Shown here piece by piece: positions 49,243-59,458 of a stretch of DNA of 61,788 nucleotides. Numbering within the stretch: the stretch's first letter is position 1; every line of letters starts with the position of its first letter. Under the pieces are notes generated by a model. That model ran no database searches. It was given only the letters and a program-made list of their open reading frames with translations, and had not been told where the DNA came from. Source of the stretch: CAWJFP01 sp963842155. GTDB lineage: Bacteria; Pseudomonadota; Alphaproteobacteria; JACZXZ01. The stretch spans positions 1 through 61,788 of the forward strand of contig CAWJFP010000030.1 of assembly GCA_963842155.1 (NCBI GenBank), read 5' to 3'. The position numbers and the translations under genes were made by a program.

Positions 49243-52200
49243 TCAATCCGTGCCGGCGCGGGCATCCGCGCGCACCCCGCGCCGCGCCGTGCGCTCGCGC
49301 AGCCACTGGAACACCACGTAGAGCATGGGGATCACGAAAACTCCGAAGAGCGCCGCCGCGATCATGCCGCCGAACACCGGCGTCCCCACCGCCCGCCGGC
49401 TGGCCGCGCCGGCGCCCGCCGCGATGACCAGCGGCAGGACGCCGAGAATGAAGGCGAAGCTGGTCATCATCACCGGCCGGAAGCGCAGGCGCGCGCCTTC
49501 GACCGCGGACTCCAGGATCGTCTTGCCCTCGCGCCGCTGCGCGACGGCAAACTCGACGATCAAGATGCCGTTCTTGGCCGCCAGTGCCACGAGAACCACC
49601 AGGCCGATCTGCGCATAGACGTCGAAGGCGAGACCCGACCATGCCACGAAGGCGATCGCGCCCAGTACGCCGACGCTGACCGAGAGCAGGACCGGCACCG
49701 GAATGCTCCAGCTTTCGTAGAGAGCGACGAGGAAGAGATAGGCGAACAGCACAGCAAGGCCGAGCACGATGCCGGTCTGGCCGCCGGCCGCCTTTTCCTG
49801 CAATGCCGTTGCGGTCCACTCGAAACTGTATCCGGCCGGTATGGTCGTCGCCGAGAGCCGTTCCATCGCCGCCAGCGCCTGGCCGGAACTGAAGCCGGGC
49901 TTGGGCGCGCCGTTGATGACCGCAGCCCGGAATCCGTTATAGCGGATCACCGCCTGCGGCCCCTGGACGAGCCGCGCCTGCGCCAGCGCCCGGATCGGCA
50001 CCATGGCCCCGGCGCCGCTCCGCACATAGACCCGATAGATGTCCTCGATCGCGTCGCGGAAGCGCGAATCGGCCTGGACATTGACCTGCCAGGTGCGACC
50101 GAACAGGTTGAAGTCGTTGACATAAAAACCGCCGAGCGCGGACTGCAGCGCGTTGAAGATGTCGCTGATCTTCACGCCCAGCACCTGCGCCTTGTCGCGG
50201 TCGATGTCGAGATAGACCTGCGGCGTCTCGGCGGCGAAGGTGCTGAAGACACCGGCGAGCTCGGGCTGCTGGTTGGCCGACACCAATAAGCCGCGCATCA
50301 CCGCCGCAAGCTCGGTAGGTTTCTGGCCCTGCAGCGCCTCGAGCGCATATTGGAACCCGCCCGTGTTGCCGAGGCCGAGGATGGGCGGCAGGTTGAATGG
50401 AAACACGATGGCTCCCTGGATCGCGGCCAGCCGAGGCCGCAGCGTTGCGATGATGGCCTCGACGCTCTGCGAGGCCGCGCTGCGCTCTTCGTAGGGCTTC
50501 AGGCGAACGACGAAGAAAGCCTGGTTCGAGGCGGCGACGTAATCGATGAAGTTGAGGCCGACCACCGACAGGATGCCCTGCACGCCAGGGATCGGGCGGA
50601 CGATGTTCTCGACCTGGGCGACCAGCTCCTCCGTCCGGTTCACCGACGCGCCTTCCGGCAGCCGCATCGCGGCGAAGAACGCGCCCTGATCCTCCGCCGG
50701 CAGGAAGCCCTGCGGGGTGATCCGGAACAGCCCGAGCGCGGCCGCGGCGGCGACGCCCACCGCCACCAGTCCGATCACCGCGACGCGCACCAGGCGGCGT
50801 ACGAGAAACACGTAGCCGTCGCGGACGCCGTCGATCGCGTCCAGCACATAATGCATGGGGCCGCGCCGGGCCTGACGGCGCTTCAGCAGCACCGAGCACA
50901 AGGCCGGGCTGAGCGTAAGCGCGTTGATCGCGGAGATGACCATCGAGGTCGACACGGCGACCGCGAACTGGCGGAACAGCTGGCCGCTGATGCCCGGGAT
51001 AAAGGCCACCGGGACGAACACCGAGAGGAGAACGAGCGTGATGGCGATGATCGGCCCGGTGATTTCCGCCATCGCCTTCTTGGTCGCCTCGGGGATCGAC
51101 AGCTCGGGCTGCTCCTCGATGACGCGCTCGACGTTCTCGATGACGACGATCGCATCGTCCACCACGATGCCGATCGCGAGCACGAGCGCGAGCAGCGACA
51201 CCGTATTGGCCGAGTAGCCGATGGCCAGCATGACCGCGAAGGTGCCGATGATCGAGACCGGCACCGCGATGAGCGGGATCACGGTCGTGCGCAACTTGCC
51301 GAGGAACAGAAAGACGACGATCGCGACGAGCACGAATGCGATGACGAGCGTACGGATCACCTCCGCCACGGTGGAGGTGACGAAGACTGTGGTATCGAAG
51401 AACACGTCGTAGGCCAGGTCGTCGGGGAAGCGCTGCTTTAGCTGATCCATGGTTTGGCGCACATGGCGCGCCACCTCGACGGCGTTGGCGCCCGGCGTCT
51501 GATAGATGCCGATGGCCGCCAACGGCGCGCCGTTGTAGCGGCTGTGGCGCTCCTCGGTTTTGGCGCCCAGGTCGGCCCGCGCCACGTCCTTCACCCGCAC
51601 CACCGAGCCGTCGGGATTGGCGCGCACGATGACGTTCTCGAACTCCTCGATCCGCGTGAGGCGCCCCTCGGTCTTGATGGTGAGCTGGAGCTGCTGTTGC
51701 TGCGGCGTGGGCGCGGCACCGATGCGGCCGAGGGCCGCCTGGACGTTCTGGCTTTGCACGGCCGCGACCACGTCGGCCGGCGTCAGGTCGAAAGCGGTCA
51801 GGCGGTCGGGATCGAGCCAAATCCGCAGCGAATAGTCGAGCGGCCCAAATAGGGTCGCCTGACCCACGCCGCGGAGCCGCGAGAGCGGATCGATGACGTT
51901 GATCGTGGCGTAGTTGTTGAGGAACAACGCGTCGTGCGTGTTCTTCGGCGAATAGACGTTGATGATCTGGAGGAGGGCCGCCGACTTCTTGCGGATGACG
52001 AGGCCTTGGCGCTGCACCTCGTCCGGCAGCAGCGGGGTCGCCAGCTGGGCGCGGTTCTGCACGTTGACCGTATCGATGTCCGGGTCGGTGCCGAGCGCGA
52101 AGGTGGCGGTCAGCGAGTAGCTGCCGTCGGCGCCGCTGGCGGATTGGTAGTAGAGCGCATTGTCGACCCCGTTGATCTGCTCCTCGATCGGCTGCGCCAC

Positions 52201-52383
52201 CGTCGTCTCCACCGTCTCGGCATCGGCGCCCGGATAGAGCGTCGTCAGCGAGACTTGCGGCGGCACGATGTCCGGGAATTGGGCGACGGGGATTTCCGTC
52301 ATCGCGATGACGCCGGCCAGCGAGATGACGATCGAGACGACGAACGCGAGTCGCGGCCGGTCGATGAAGATGTCGGAGATCAT
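49243..52383 (-). CDS. RND multidrug efflux permease (AcrB/MexB-like)
   Basis: A 1046-residue inner-membrane proton antiporter with two repeats of six helices and large periplasmic loops. It opens with ISDIFIDRPRLAFVVSIVIS and has QFPDIVPPQVSLTTLYPGAD. Proton-relay residues lie in GIVVDDAIVVIENVERVI, and the end has AAKNGILIVEFAVAQRREGK. It is the HAE1-type drug exporter. It follows its adaptor with a 4-bp overlap. No outer-membrane factor gene lies downstream, so TolC must come from elsewhere. Confidence 0.95.
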   Translation of the reverse strand: MISDIFIDRPRLAFVVSIVISLAGVIAMTEIPVAQFPDIVPPQVSLTTLYPGADAETVETTVAQPIEEQINGVDNALYYQSASGADGSYSLTATFALGTDPDIDTVNVQNRAQLATPLLPDEVQRQGLVIRKKSAALLQIINVYSPKNTHDALFLNNYATINVIDPLSRLRGVGQATLFGPLDYSLRIWLDPDRLTAFDLTPADVVAAVQSQNVQAALGRIGAAPTPQQQQLQLTIKTEGRLTRIEEFENVIVRANPDGSVVRVKDVARADLGAKTEERHSRYNGAPLAAIGIYQTPGANAVEVARHVRQTMDQLKQRFPDDLAYDVFFDTTVFVTSTVAEVIRTLVIAFVLVAIVVFLFLGKLRTTVIPLIAVPVSIIGTFAVMLAIGYSANTVSLLALVLAIGIVVDDAIVVIENVERVIEEQPELSIPEATKKAMAEITGPIIAITLVLLSVFVPVAFIPGISGQLFRQFAVAVSTSMVISAINALTLSPALCSVLLKRRQARRGPMHYVLDAIDGVRDGYVFLVRRLVRVAVIGLVAVGVAAAAALGLFRITPQGFLPAEDQGAFFAAMRLPEGASVNRTEELVAQVENIVRPIPGVQGILSVVGLNFIDYVAASNQAFFVVRLKPYEERSAASQSVEAIIATLRPRLAAIQGAIVFPFNLPPILGLGNTGGFQYALEALQGQKPTELAAVMRGLLVSANQQPELAGVFSTFAAETPQVYLDIDRDKAQVLGVKISDIFNALQSALGGFYVNDFNLFGRTWQVNVQADSRFRDAIEDIYRVYVRSGAGAMVPIRALAQARLVQGPQAVIRYNGFRAAVINGAPKPGFSSGQALAAMERLSATTIPAGYSFEWTATALQEKAAGGQTGIVLGLAVLFAYLFLVALYESWSIPVPVLLSVSVGVLGAIAFVAWSGLAFDVYAQIGLVVLVALAAKNGILIVEFAVAQRREGKTILESAVEGARLRFRPVMMTSFAFILGVLPLVIAAGAGAASRRAVGTPVFGGMIAAALFGVFVIPMLYVVFQWLRERTARRGVRADARAGTD

Positions 52384-53525
52384 TCAGTCCCCGCCGCGGG
52401 GGGCAGCACCGTTTCCTGCACGAGCTGGCCGGGCCGCACCTTCTGGATGCCGTCGACGATCACGTTCTCGCCTTCGCGCAGGCCCGAGGTGATCACCACC
52501 TCGGTGCCGCGGTTCGGCCCGGTCTCGATGCGGCGCTGCACGACCTTATGCTCGCCGTCGACGACGAGGGCGTAGTAGCCGGACTGGTCGACCAGCAAGG
52601 CCGACTGCGGAATCACCAGACGCAGCTCCTCCCGCCGCTCGCGGATGATGGCGGTCGCGAACTGGCCGTCCACCAGCAGCCTGTCGGGGTTCGGGATCGT
52701 CGCCCGCATGATCAAGGTGTCCGTCTGCTGGTTGACTTGCGGATCGGTCAGGTTCCACAGGCCGCGCTGCGGATAGTCCTGGCCGTCGGACAGGCGGACG
52801 CGGACCTCGATCTTGGCGAGATTGCCGTCCGCTTCGCGCCGCGCCGCGCGGATGATCTCGAGATCGCGCACGCTCACCGGAAACAGCACGTAGATCGGGT
52901 CCTGGCTGACGATCGTCGCCAACACGCCGCTGGCGGGGTTGACGAGGTTGCCGACGGTATAGGCGGTGCGGCCGATACGGCCGTCGATCGGCGAGCGGAT
53001 ATCGGTGTAGCCGAGATTCACCTCGGCCAGCGTGAGCGCCGCGCGCGTCTGCATGACCTTGGCCCGGCTGCTGTCGAGGGCGGCCTTGGTCCGGTCGACG
53101 ATGGCTTGCGGGCTGAAGTCCTTCTTGGACAGCTCGAGGTTACGCCCATATTGCAGCTGGGCGTTCGTGGTCTCGGCCTCGGCCGCGGCCAGGTTCGCCT
53201 TCGCCTGGTCCACCAGCGCCTGAAACTGCACCTTCTCGATCTGATAGAGCAGGTCGCCGGCCTTGACGTCCTGGCCCTCGCGAAACAGGACTTTCTCGAG
53301 GAAGCCCTCGACGCGCGCACGAAGGTCCACCGTGTTGACGGCCTTGATCCGCCCGACGAACTCGAAGGACTGGCTGACGCCCTTCATGGCCGCCGGGCGC
53401 ACGCCCACCGCGGGCTTCGGCGCAGGCGCCGCGGCCTGCTTGGGCTCGTCGATGCCCGCCAACAACGGCAAAACGAGGCAGAGGGCCGCCAGCGGGCGCA
53501 GGCGGGCGCGGAATTCCGTCACCAT
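52380..53525 (-). CDS. RND periplasmic adaptor (membrane fusion protein)
   Basis: A 381-residue HlyD/AcrA-type adaptor: FVGRIKAVNTVDLRARVEGF (lipoyl half), an alpha-hairpin with QALVDQAKANLAAAEAE, the second lipoyl half LGYTDIRSPIDGRIGR, and a beta-barrel and membrane-proximal end with GLREGENVIVDGIQKVRPG. A signal peptide (LAALCLVLPLLAG) lacks a lipobox cysteine. ATG 53525 follows GAGG at a good distance; an upstream ATG at 53558 is possible. Confidence 0.92.
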   Translation of the reverse strand: MVTEFRARLRPLAALCLVLPLLAGIDEPKQAAAPAPKPAVGVRPAAMKGVSQSFEFVGRIKAVNTVDLRARVEGFLEKVLFREGQDVKAGDLLYQIEKVQFQALVDQAKANLAAAEAETTNAQLQYGRNLELSKKDFSPQAIVDRTKAALDSSRAKVMQTRAALTLAEVNLGYTDIRSPIDGRIGRTAYTVGNLVNPASGVLATIVSQDPIYVLFPVSVRDLEIIRAARREADGNLAKIEVRVRLSDGQDYPQRGLWNLTDPQVNQQTDTLIMRATIPNPDRLLVDGQFATAIIRERREELRLVIPQSALLVDQSGYYALVVDGEHKVVQRRIETGPNRGTEVVITSGLREGENVIVDGIQKVRPGQLVQETVLPPAAGTE

Positions 53526-53705
53526 GCGAAACCTCGTCAAGAGCGTGTCGATCGACATCCCCGAACGATCAAGGCCCGGCGCGAACAATAGCATTCGACT
53601 GGGCTACGCGGGAGGCAAAAGGCGGCGTCGGCGAGGACGAGCGTTGCCCGTCTGGCGCGAAGTTGCTAGCGTCACCGATCGCCAGGAACGATGGGAGCGC
53701 ACGCC

Positions 53706-54494
53706 ATGCACAGCACGCGTCGGGGACTGGTCGTTCTCGCGTCCCTCGCCGGCCTTGCCGCCGCGGCACTCGCCGGCGCCGGCAGTCCTGCCCAGGCCGG
53801 CATTCTCGATGAGCTCAAATCCGGCCAGCGCACGCTCGTGGTGGGCACCGACGCAACCTTCCCGCCCTTCGAGCTGACCTCGACGGCGGGAGACAAATCC
53901 GGCTTCGATATCGACCTCGTGACGGCGATCGCGGCGAAGATCGGCATTCCCAAGGTCGAGTTCCGCCAGGTGCCGTTCAGCCAGCTCATCCCCGGGCTGC
54001 AGGCCAACCATATCGATATGGCCGCCTCCGCCATCTACATCACCGACGAGCGGGCCAAGGTTGTGAATTTTTCCAAGCCCTATTTCACCGGCGGGCTCGC
54101 CGTGATGCTGAAGCCGGACGAGACGCGCATCGCCAAGCCCGAGGATCTCGACGGCAAGAAGCTCTCGGTGCAGATCGGCACCAAGTCGGTCGATTTTCTC
54201 AAGCAGCATTTCCCGCATGCCGAGGTGGTGGTCGCCCAGACCAACGACCAGATGTTCCAGGCGCTGCCAAGCGGGCGGGCGGACGCCGTGATCACCGGCT
54301 ATCCCGCCGCGCGCTACTACATCAAGCAGCATGGCGGGGCGAAGCTCGCCGATTTCCTCCTCACGCACGAGGCCTATGGCTACGCCTTCCGCAAGGAGGA
54401 CGCCGACCTGCTGAAGGCCGTCGACGACGCGCTCGACGCGCTCGAGAAGGACGGCACGATCAAGCGGCTGCAGAGCGAATGGTTCGGCGCGTGA
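53706..54494 (+). CDS. Amino-acid ABC transporter substrate-binding protein
   Basis: A 262-residue periplasmic protein of the SBP_bac_3 family. The signal peptide ends about residue 31 (SLAGLAAAALAGAGSPAQAG). Ligand-binding parts are VGTDATFPPFELTS, GFDIDLVTAIAAKIG, IDMAASAIYITDERAKVVNF, and DLDGKKLSVQIGTKS. These proteins bind polar amino acids such as glutamine or arginine. The permease follows 21 bp later; the ATPase is absent. Confidence 0.9.
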   Translation: MHSTRRGLVVLASLAGLAAAALAGAGSPAQAGILDELKSGQRTLVVGTDATFPPFELTSTAGDKSGFDIDLVTAIAAKIGIPKVEFRQVPFSQLIPGLQANHIDMAASAIYITDERAKVVNFSKPYFTGGLAVMLKPDETRIAKPEDLDGKKLSVQIGTKSVDFLKQHFPHAEVVVAQTNDQMFQALPSGRADAVITGYPAARYYIKQHGGAKLADFLLTHEAYGYAFRKEDADLLKAVDDALDALEKDGTIKRLQSEWFGA

Positions 54495-54515
54495 CCGGCT
54501 GAGGACAGGCCCGCA

Positions 54516-55175
54516 ATGACGGCGCTGGGGCTCGAGACGGTCGTCAAGTCCCTGCCCTTCCTGCTGGAAGGGGCGCTGAAGACCATCGAGATCGTCCTGT
54601 TGGCCCTTATCCTCGGCGTGCTCTGCGGCCTCGTGGGCGGCTTCTGCAAGCTCTCGCGCAACCGCATCCTGCGCGGCGGCGCCACGGTCTATGTCTCGGT
54701 CATCCGCGGCACGCCTTTCGTGGTGCAGCTCTTCTTCGTCTATTACGCCTTCCCGCAGCTCGGCATCGAGGTGCCGGCCTTCGCGGCCGCCGTCGGCACA
54801 CTCGCCTTCTACAGCGGCTCGTATCAGACGGAGATCGTGCGCGGCGCCATCCAGTCGATCGACAGGTTCCAGAGCGAGGCGGCGCTCGCCCTCGGCCTCA
54901 CGCGCCGCCAGGCGCTCTGGCTCGTCGTGCTGCCGCAGGCCTTCTTGCGCATGTTGCCGCCGCTCGGCAACGAGTTCGTCGCGCTGACCAAGAACTCGGC
55001 ACTCGTCTCGCTGGTGACGGTGCAGGAGCTGTTCCTCTCGGCGCAGATGGTGATCAGCTCGACTTTCCAGAACTTCGCCATCTTCCTCACCATCGGCGTC
55101 ATGTATTACGTCATGACGAGCGTGGTAAGCACGTTCACGCAGCTCCTCGAGCGCCGGCTCAGGAAATATACTTAA
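54516..55175 (+). CDS. Amino-acid ABC transporter permease
   Basis: A 219-residue HisM/GlnP-type permease with about five helices. YVSVIRGTPFVVQLFFVYYA is the family N-terminal signature; the EAA loop is EAALALGLTRRQALWLVVLP. The single permease could homodimerise. No ATP-binding subunit gene is nearby, so one from another locus must serve it. It follows its binding protein in one operon. Confidence 0.92.
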   Translation: MTALGLETVVKSLPFLLEGALKTIEIVLLALILGVLCGLVGGFCKLSRNRILRGGATVYVSVIRGTPFVVQLFFVYYAFPQLGIEVPAFAAAVGTLAFYSGSYQTEIVRGAIQSIDRFQSEAALALGLTRRQALWLVVLPQAFLRMLPPLGNEFVALTKNSALVSLVTVQELFLSAQMVISSTFQNFAIFLTIGVMYYVMTSVVSTFTQLLERRLRKYT

Positions 55176-55232
55176 GGGAAGTCAGCCGCGTTTTTCACTA
55201 GGCGATTGTGGGGATAGCTCATCCGCTCGGCC

Positions 55233-55248
55233 GATAGAATGATAGAAT
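55233..55248. repeat. Short tandem repeat GATAGAAT x2
   Basis: Two exact GATAGAAT copies, followed by a partial third, lie about 28 bp ahead of the GST start. They are in the 5' leader or promoter. It is probably a minor slippage repeat. Confidence 0.5.
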
Positions 55249-55275
55249 GATCGACAGATACTCGCGGAGGCCGCC

Positions 55276-55929
55276 ATGTCCAGGATCGAGATCATCGGAA
55301 TTCCGCGCTCGACCTATGTGCGCGTCGTGCGCATGGCCTGCGAGGAGAAGGGCGTCCCCTATGATCTCACGCCTGCGGCCCCGCATTCGCCCGAGGTCGA
55401 CGCCATCCATCCTTTCGGCAAGATACCGGTGATGCGGCACGGCGATCTCGAGCTTTGCGAATCGAAGGCGATCGCCACCTATCTCGACCGCGTCTTTCCC
55501 GGACCGCCGCTCATGCCGTCCGAGCCGCGCCTCATCGCGCTCGCCGAGCAATGGGTCTCGCTCGTCAACACCGTGATCGACACGACGTTGATCCGCACCT
55601 ACCTGTTCAGTTACGTCTTTCCCAAGACCGCCGACGGCAAGCCTGACCGCAAGGCGATCGATGCCGTCCTGCCTGCCCTGCAAAGCCAGTTCGCCATCCT
55701 CGACAAGGCCGTCGCCAAGACCGGCCAACTCGCCGGCGAGCAATTCACTTTCGCCGACATAAACCTCATGCCCATTTTGTTCTATGTCCGGCAGCTTCCC
55801 GAGGGAGCGGCCGCCATGACGGCCGCGAAAAATCTCGCCGCCTATTACGAGCGCAACGCCGCGCGGCCGAGCTTCAAGAACACCACGCCGCCGCCCCCTC
55901 CTCAGGCGCAACAAGCGAGGGCGAGCTAG
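55276..55929 (+). CDS. Glutathione S-transferase family protein
   Basis: A 217-residue cytoplasmic GST. The thioredoxin-fold half has IIGIPRSTYVRVVRMACEEK, FGKIPVMRHGDLELCESKAI with the cis-Pro and the ES pair that binds glutathione. The helical half is EQFTFADINLMPILFYV. The active-site serine or cysteine is probably in PRSTYVR. The C-terminus is a Pro-rich tail. The substrate is unknown. Confidence 0.88.
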   Translation: MSRIEIIGIPRSTYVRVVRMACEEKGVPYDLTPAAPHSPEVDAIHPFGKIPVMRHGDLELCESKAIATYLDRVFPGPPLMPSEPRLIALAEQWVSLVNTVIDTTLIRTYLFSYVFPKTADGKPDRKAIDAVLPALQSQFAILDKAVAKTGQLAGEQFTFADINLMPILFYVRQLPEGAAAMTAAKNLAAYYERNAARPSFKNTTPPPPPQAQQARAS

Positions 55930-56162
55930 GCGCGCATTCGCGCGGGGTCCATTTCCGTCAAGCGGGGTCTAGGCACGCTAACCAGACTAATCATTCCAGA
56001 ATGGCTCCCACCCCCCCTTTCGCAACGAATCCGTCATCGGGCCTTTCTCTTGCACTGCGGCATGATTCGGGGTACGAACCCCGGGTCGGCAGGGCTGGCG
56101 CGGGGAAGCTCGGGCAATCTCCCACGCGCAAGCACCGACGCGCGGTTCTAGCGGGGAAGAAC

Positions 56163-57131
56163 ATGGCTCGACACAGGATTGCCCTGGTGGGCGCCGGCCA
56201 GATCGGCGGCACGCTCGCCCTCCTCGCCGGGCTCAAGGAGCTCGGCGATATCGTCCTCGTCGATATCCCCCAGACCGAGGGCATGCCCAAGGGCAAGGCC
56301 CTCGACATCGCCCAGGCCTCGCCCATCGAGGGCTTCGACGCCGCCTATGCGGGCGCGACGGACTACGCCGCGGTGGCGGGTGCCGACGTGGTGATCGTCA
56401 CCGCCGGCGTGCCGCGCAAGCCCGGCATGAGCCGCGACGACCTCATCGGCATCAATGCCGGCGTCATGCAGACGGTGGGCGCCGCGATCAAGAAACATTG
56501 CCCCAACGCCTTCGTCATCGTCATCACCAACCCGCTCGACGCCATGGTGTGGGTGCTGCGCGAGGTGAGCGGCCTGCCGGCGAGCCGCATCGTCGGCATG
56601 GCCGGTGTCTTCGATTCGGCGCGCTTCCGCTATTTCCTCGCCGAGGAGTTCAAGGTTTCGGTCGAGGACGTGACGGCCTTCGTGCTCGGCGGCCATGGCG
56701 ACAGCATGGTGCCGCTGGTGCGCTATTCGACCGTCGCCGGCATCCCGCTGCCCGACCTCGTGAAGATGGGCTGGACCACGCAGGAGCGGCTCGACAAGAT
56801 CGTCCAGCGCACGCGCGACGGCGGTGCCGAGATCGTCGGCCTGCTCAAGACCGGCTCGGCCTTCTACGCGCCCGCCGCCTCGGCCATCCTGATGGCGGAA
56901 TCCTACCTCAAGGACAAGAAGCGCCTGCTGCCCTGCGCGGCGCTGCTCAATGGCGAATACGGGGTGAAGGGCCTCTTCATCGGCGTGCCGGCGGTGATCG
57001 GCGCGGGCGGCGTCGAGCGCATCGTCGAGATCGAGCTCGCACCCGCCGAGCGCGCCATGTTCGACCGTTCGGTCGCCGCCGTGCGCGGCCTGGTGGAAGC
57101 GGCCAAGGGGCTGTTGAAGGCGCACGCCTGA
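56163..57131 (+). CDS. mdh: Malate dehydrogenase (LDH-like type)
   Basis: A 322-residue NAD-dependent malate dehydrogenase of the LDH-like group usual in alphaproteobacteria. NAD binding is at IALVGAGQIGGTLALLAGLK and D in VLVDI. Substrate residues are in TAGVPRKPGMSRDDL and IVITNPLDAM, and the catalytic His is in LGGHGDSMVPLVRYS. ATG 56163 follows GGGGAAGA; the upstream open frame is non-conserved. It is first in the mdh-sucC-sucD-sucA block; the 233-bp region upstream has no gene that I can see. Confidence 0.96.
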   Translation: MARHRIALVGAGQIGGTLALLAGLKELGDIVLVDIPQTEGMPKGKALDIAQASPIEGFDAAYAGATDYAAVAGADVVIVTAGVPRKPGMSRDDLIGINAGVMQTVGAAIKKHCPNAFVIVITNPLDAMVWVLREVSGLPASRIVGMAGVFDSARFRYFLAEEFKVSVEDVTAFVLGGHGDSMVPLVRYSTVAGIPLPDLVKMGWTTQERLDKIVQRTRDGGAEIVGLLKTGSAFYAPAASAILMAESYLKDKKRLLPCAALLNGEYGVKGLFIGVPAVIGAGGVERIVEIELAPAERAMFDRSVAAVRGLVEAAKGLLKAHA

Positions 57132-57196
57132 CCGGCGCCTCGGGGCACCCGCGCGCCGCGATCTCCAAGGAAGGCCCGCATGAACAGAACTCGCCC

Positions 57197-58366
57197 ATGA
57201 ACATCCATGAATATCAGGCCAAGGCGCTGCTCAAGCGCTACGGCGTGGCCGTGCCGAAGGGCGGGGTCGCCTATACCGCCGTCGAGGCCGAGCAGGTCGC
57301 CAAGGACCTCGGCGGGCCCGTCTGGGTGGTGAAGGCGCAGATCCATGCCGGCGGGCGGGGCAAGGGCGGCGGCGTCAAGCTCGTCAGGTCGGTCGAGGAG
57401 GTGAAGGAGACCGCCCAGCGCATGATCGGCATGAAGCTGGTCACCCACCAGACCGGGCCCGAGGGGCGCGAGGTCAAGCGCGTCTATGTCGAGGAGGGCT
57501 GCGACATCAAGCGCGAGCTCTATCTCGGCATGCTGATCGACCGCGCGAGCGGCCGCGTCACCTTGATCGCCTCGACCGAGGGCGGGGTCGAGATCGAGGA
57601 GGTCGCGGCGAAATCGCCCGAGAAGATCCTGCGCGAGGCGATCGACCCGGCGACGGGCCTGCAGGCCTTCCATGCCCGCAAGCTCGCCTACGGGCTCGGC
57701 CTCGAGGGCAAGCAGGTCGCCTCGGCCGCCAGGTTCGTGGCGGCGCTCCACCATGCCTTCATGGACCTCGACGCCAGCCTCGCCGAGATCAACCCCCTCG
57801 TCGTCACCGGCGAGGGCGAGGTGGTGGCGCTCGACGCCAAGATGAATTTCGACGACAACGCCCTCTTCCGCCATCGCGACATCCAGGAGCTGCGCGACGA
57901 GGACGAGGAGGACCCGACCGAGCGCGAGGCGGCGCGGCACGACCTCAACTACGTCAAGCTCGCGGGCAATATCGGCTGCATGGTGAACGGCGCCGGCCTC
58001 GCCATGGCGACGATGGACATCATCAAGCTCTATGGCGGCGAGCCGGCCAATTTCCTCGACGTGGGCGGCGGCGCCACCAAGGAGCGCGTCACCACCGCCT
58101 TCAAGCTCATCCTCTCCGACCGCCATGTCGAGGGCATCCTGGTCAATATCTTCGGCGGCATCATGCGCTGCGACGTGATCGCCGAGGGCGTGGTGGCCGC
58201 GGCGCGCGAGGTCTCGCTCCATGTGCCGCTGGTGGTGCGGCTCGAGGGCACCAACGTCGAGCTCGGCAAGAAGATCCTCAGCCAGTCGGGCCTTCCCATC
58301 ATCTCGGCCGACAATCTCGCCGACGCGGCCGAGAAGGTGGTCACCGCCGTGAAGGAGGCGCCCTAG
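57197..58366 (+). CDS. sucC: Succinyl-CoA ligase, beta subunit
   Basis: The 389-residue ATP-grasp subunit: MNIHEYQAKALLKRYGVAVP, GPVWVVKAQIHAGGRGKGGG, LAEINPLVVTGEGEVVALDA, NGAGLAMATMDIIKLYGGEP and FLDVGGGATKERVTTAFKLI. It carries out substrate-level phosphorylation in the TCA cycle with SucD. ATG 57197 is 65 bp after the mdh stop; an ATG at 57180 is out of frame. The gap to sucD (about 156 bp) holds a palindromic repeat. Confidence 0.97.
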   Translation: MNIHEYQAKALLKRYGVAVPKGGVAYTAVEAEQVAKDLGGPVWVVKAQIHAGGRGKGGGVKLVRSVEEVKETAQRMIGMKLVTHQTGPEGREVKRVYVEEGCDIKRELYLGMLIDRASGRVTLIASTEGGVEIEEVAAKSPEKILREAIDPATGLQAFHARKLAYGLGLEGKQVASAARFVAALHHAFMDLDASLAEINPLVVTGEGEVVALDAKMNFDDNALFRHRDIQELRDEDEEDPTEREAARHDLNYVKLAGNIGCMVNGAGLAMATMDIIKLYGGEPANFLDVGGGATKERVTTAFKLILSDRHVEGILVNIFGGIMRCDVIAEGVVAAAREVSLHVPLVVRLEGTNVELGKKILSQSGLPIISADNLADAAEKVVTAVKEAP

Positions 58367-58394
58367 TGGCAAGAATTAGCGATCGGCGACACAC

Positions 58395-58494
58395 CCCCCA
58401 CCCTAACCCTCCCCCTCAAGGGGGGAGGGAACTGACTTGTCACGACACTTACTTCCCCCTCCTCCTCGAAGGAGGAGGGAGGGGTGGGGGTGGC
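58395..58494. repeat. Palindromic C/G-tract repeat in the sucC-sucD gap
   Basis: Two strong hairpins, CCCTCCCCC with GGGGGAGGG, and CCCTCCTCCT with AGGAGGAGGG, are enclosed by CACCCCCCACCC and GGGTGGGGGTG. This form is typical of dispersed intergenic palindromes in alphaproteobacteria. It sits inside the sucCD transcript. Confidence 0.75.
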
Positions 58495-58522
58495 CTAGTC
58501 TTCAATGATGGCGGGCTTTAGC

Positions 58523-59398
<876 letters not shown>

Positions 59399-59458
59399 GC
59401 GCCTGGCGGCAAGGCCGCCGAGCGCCTATTTCCGGAAGCGAAAGCGAGAACGAGCCAC

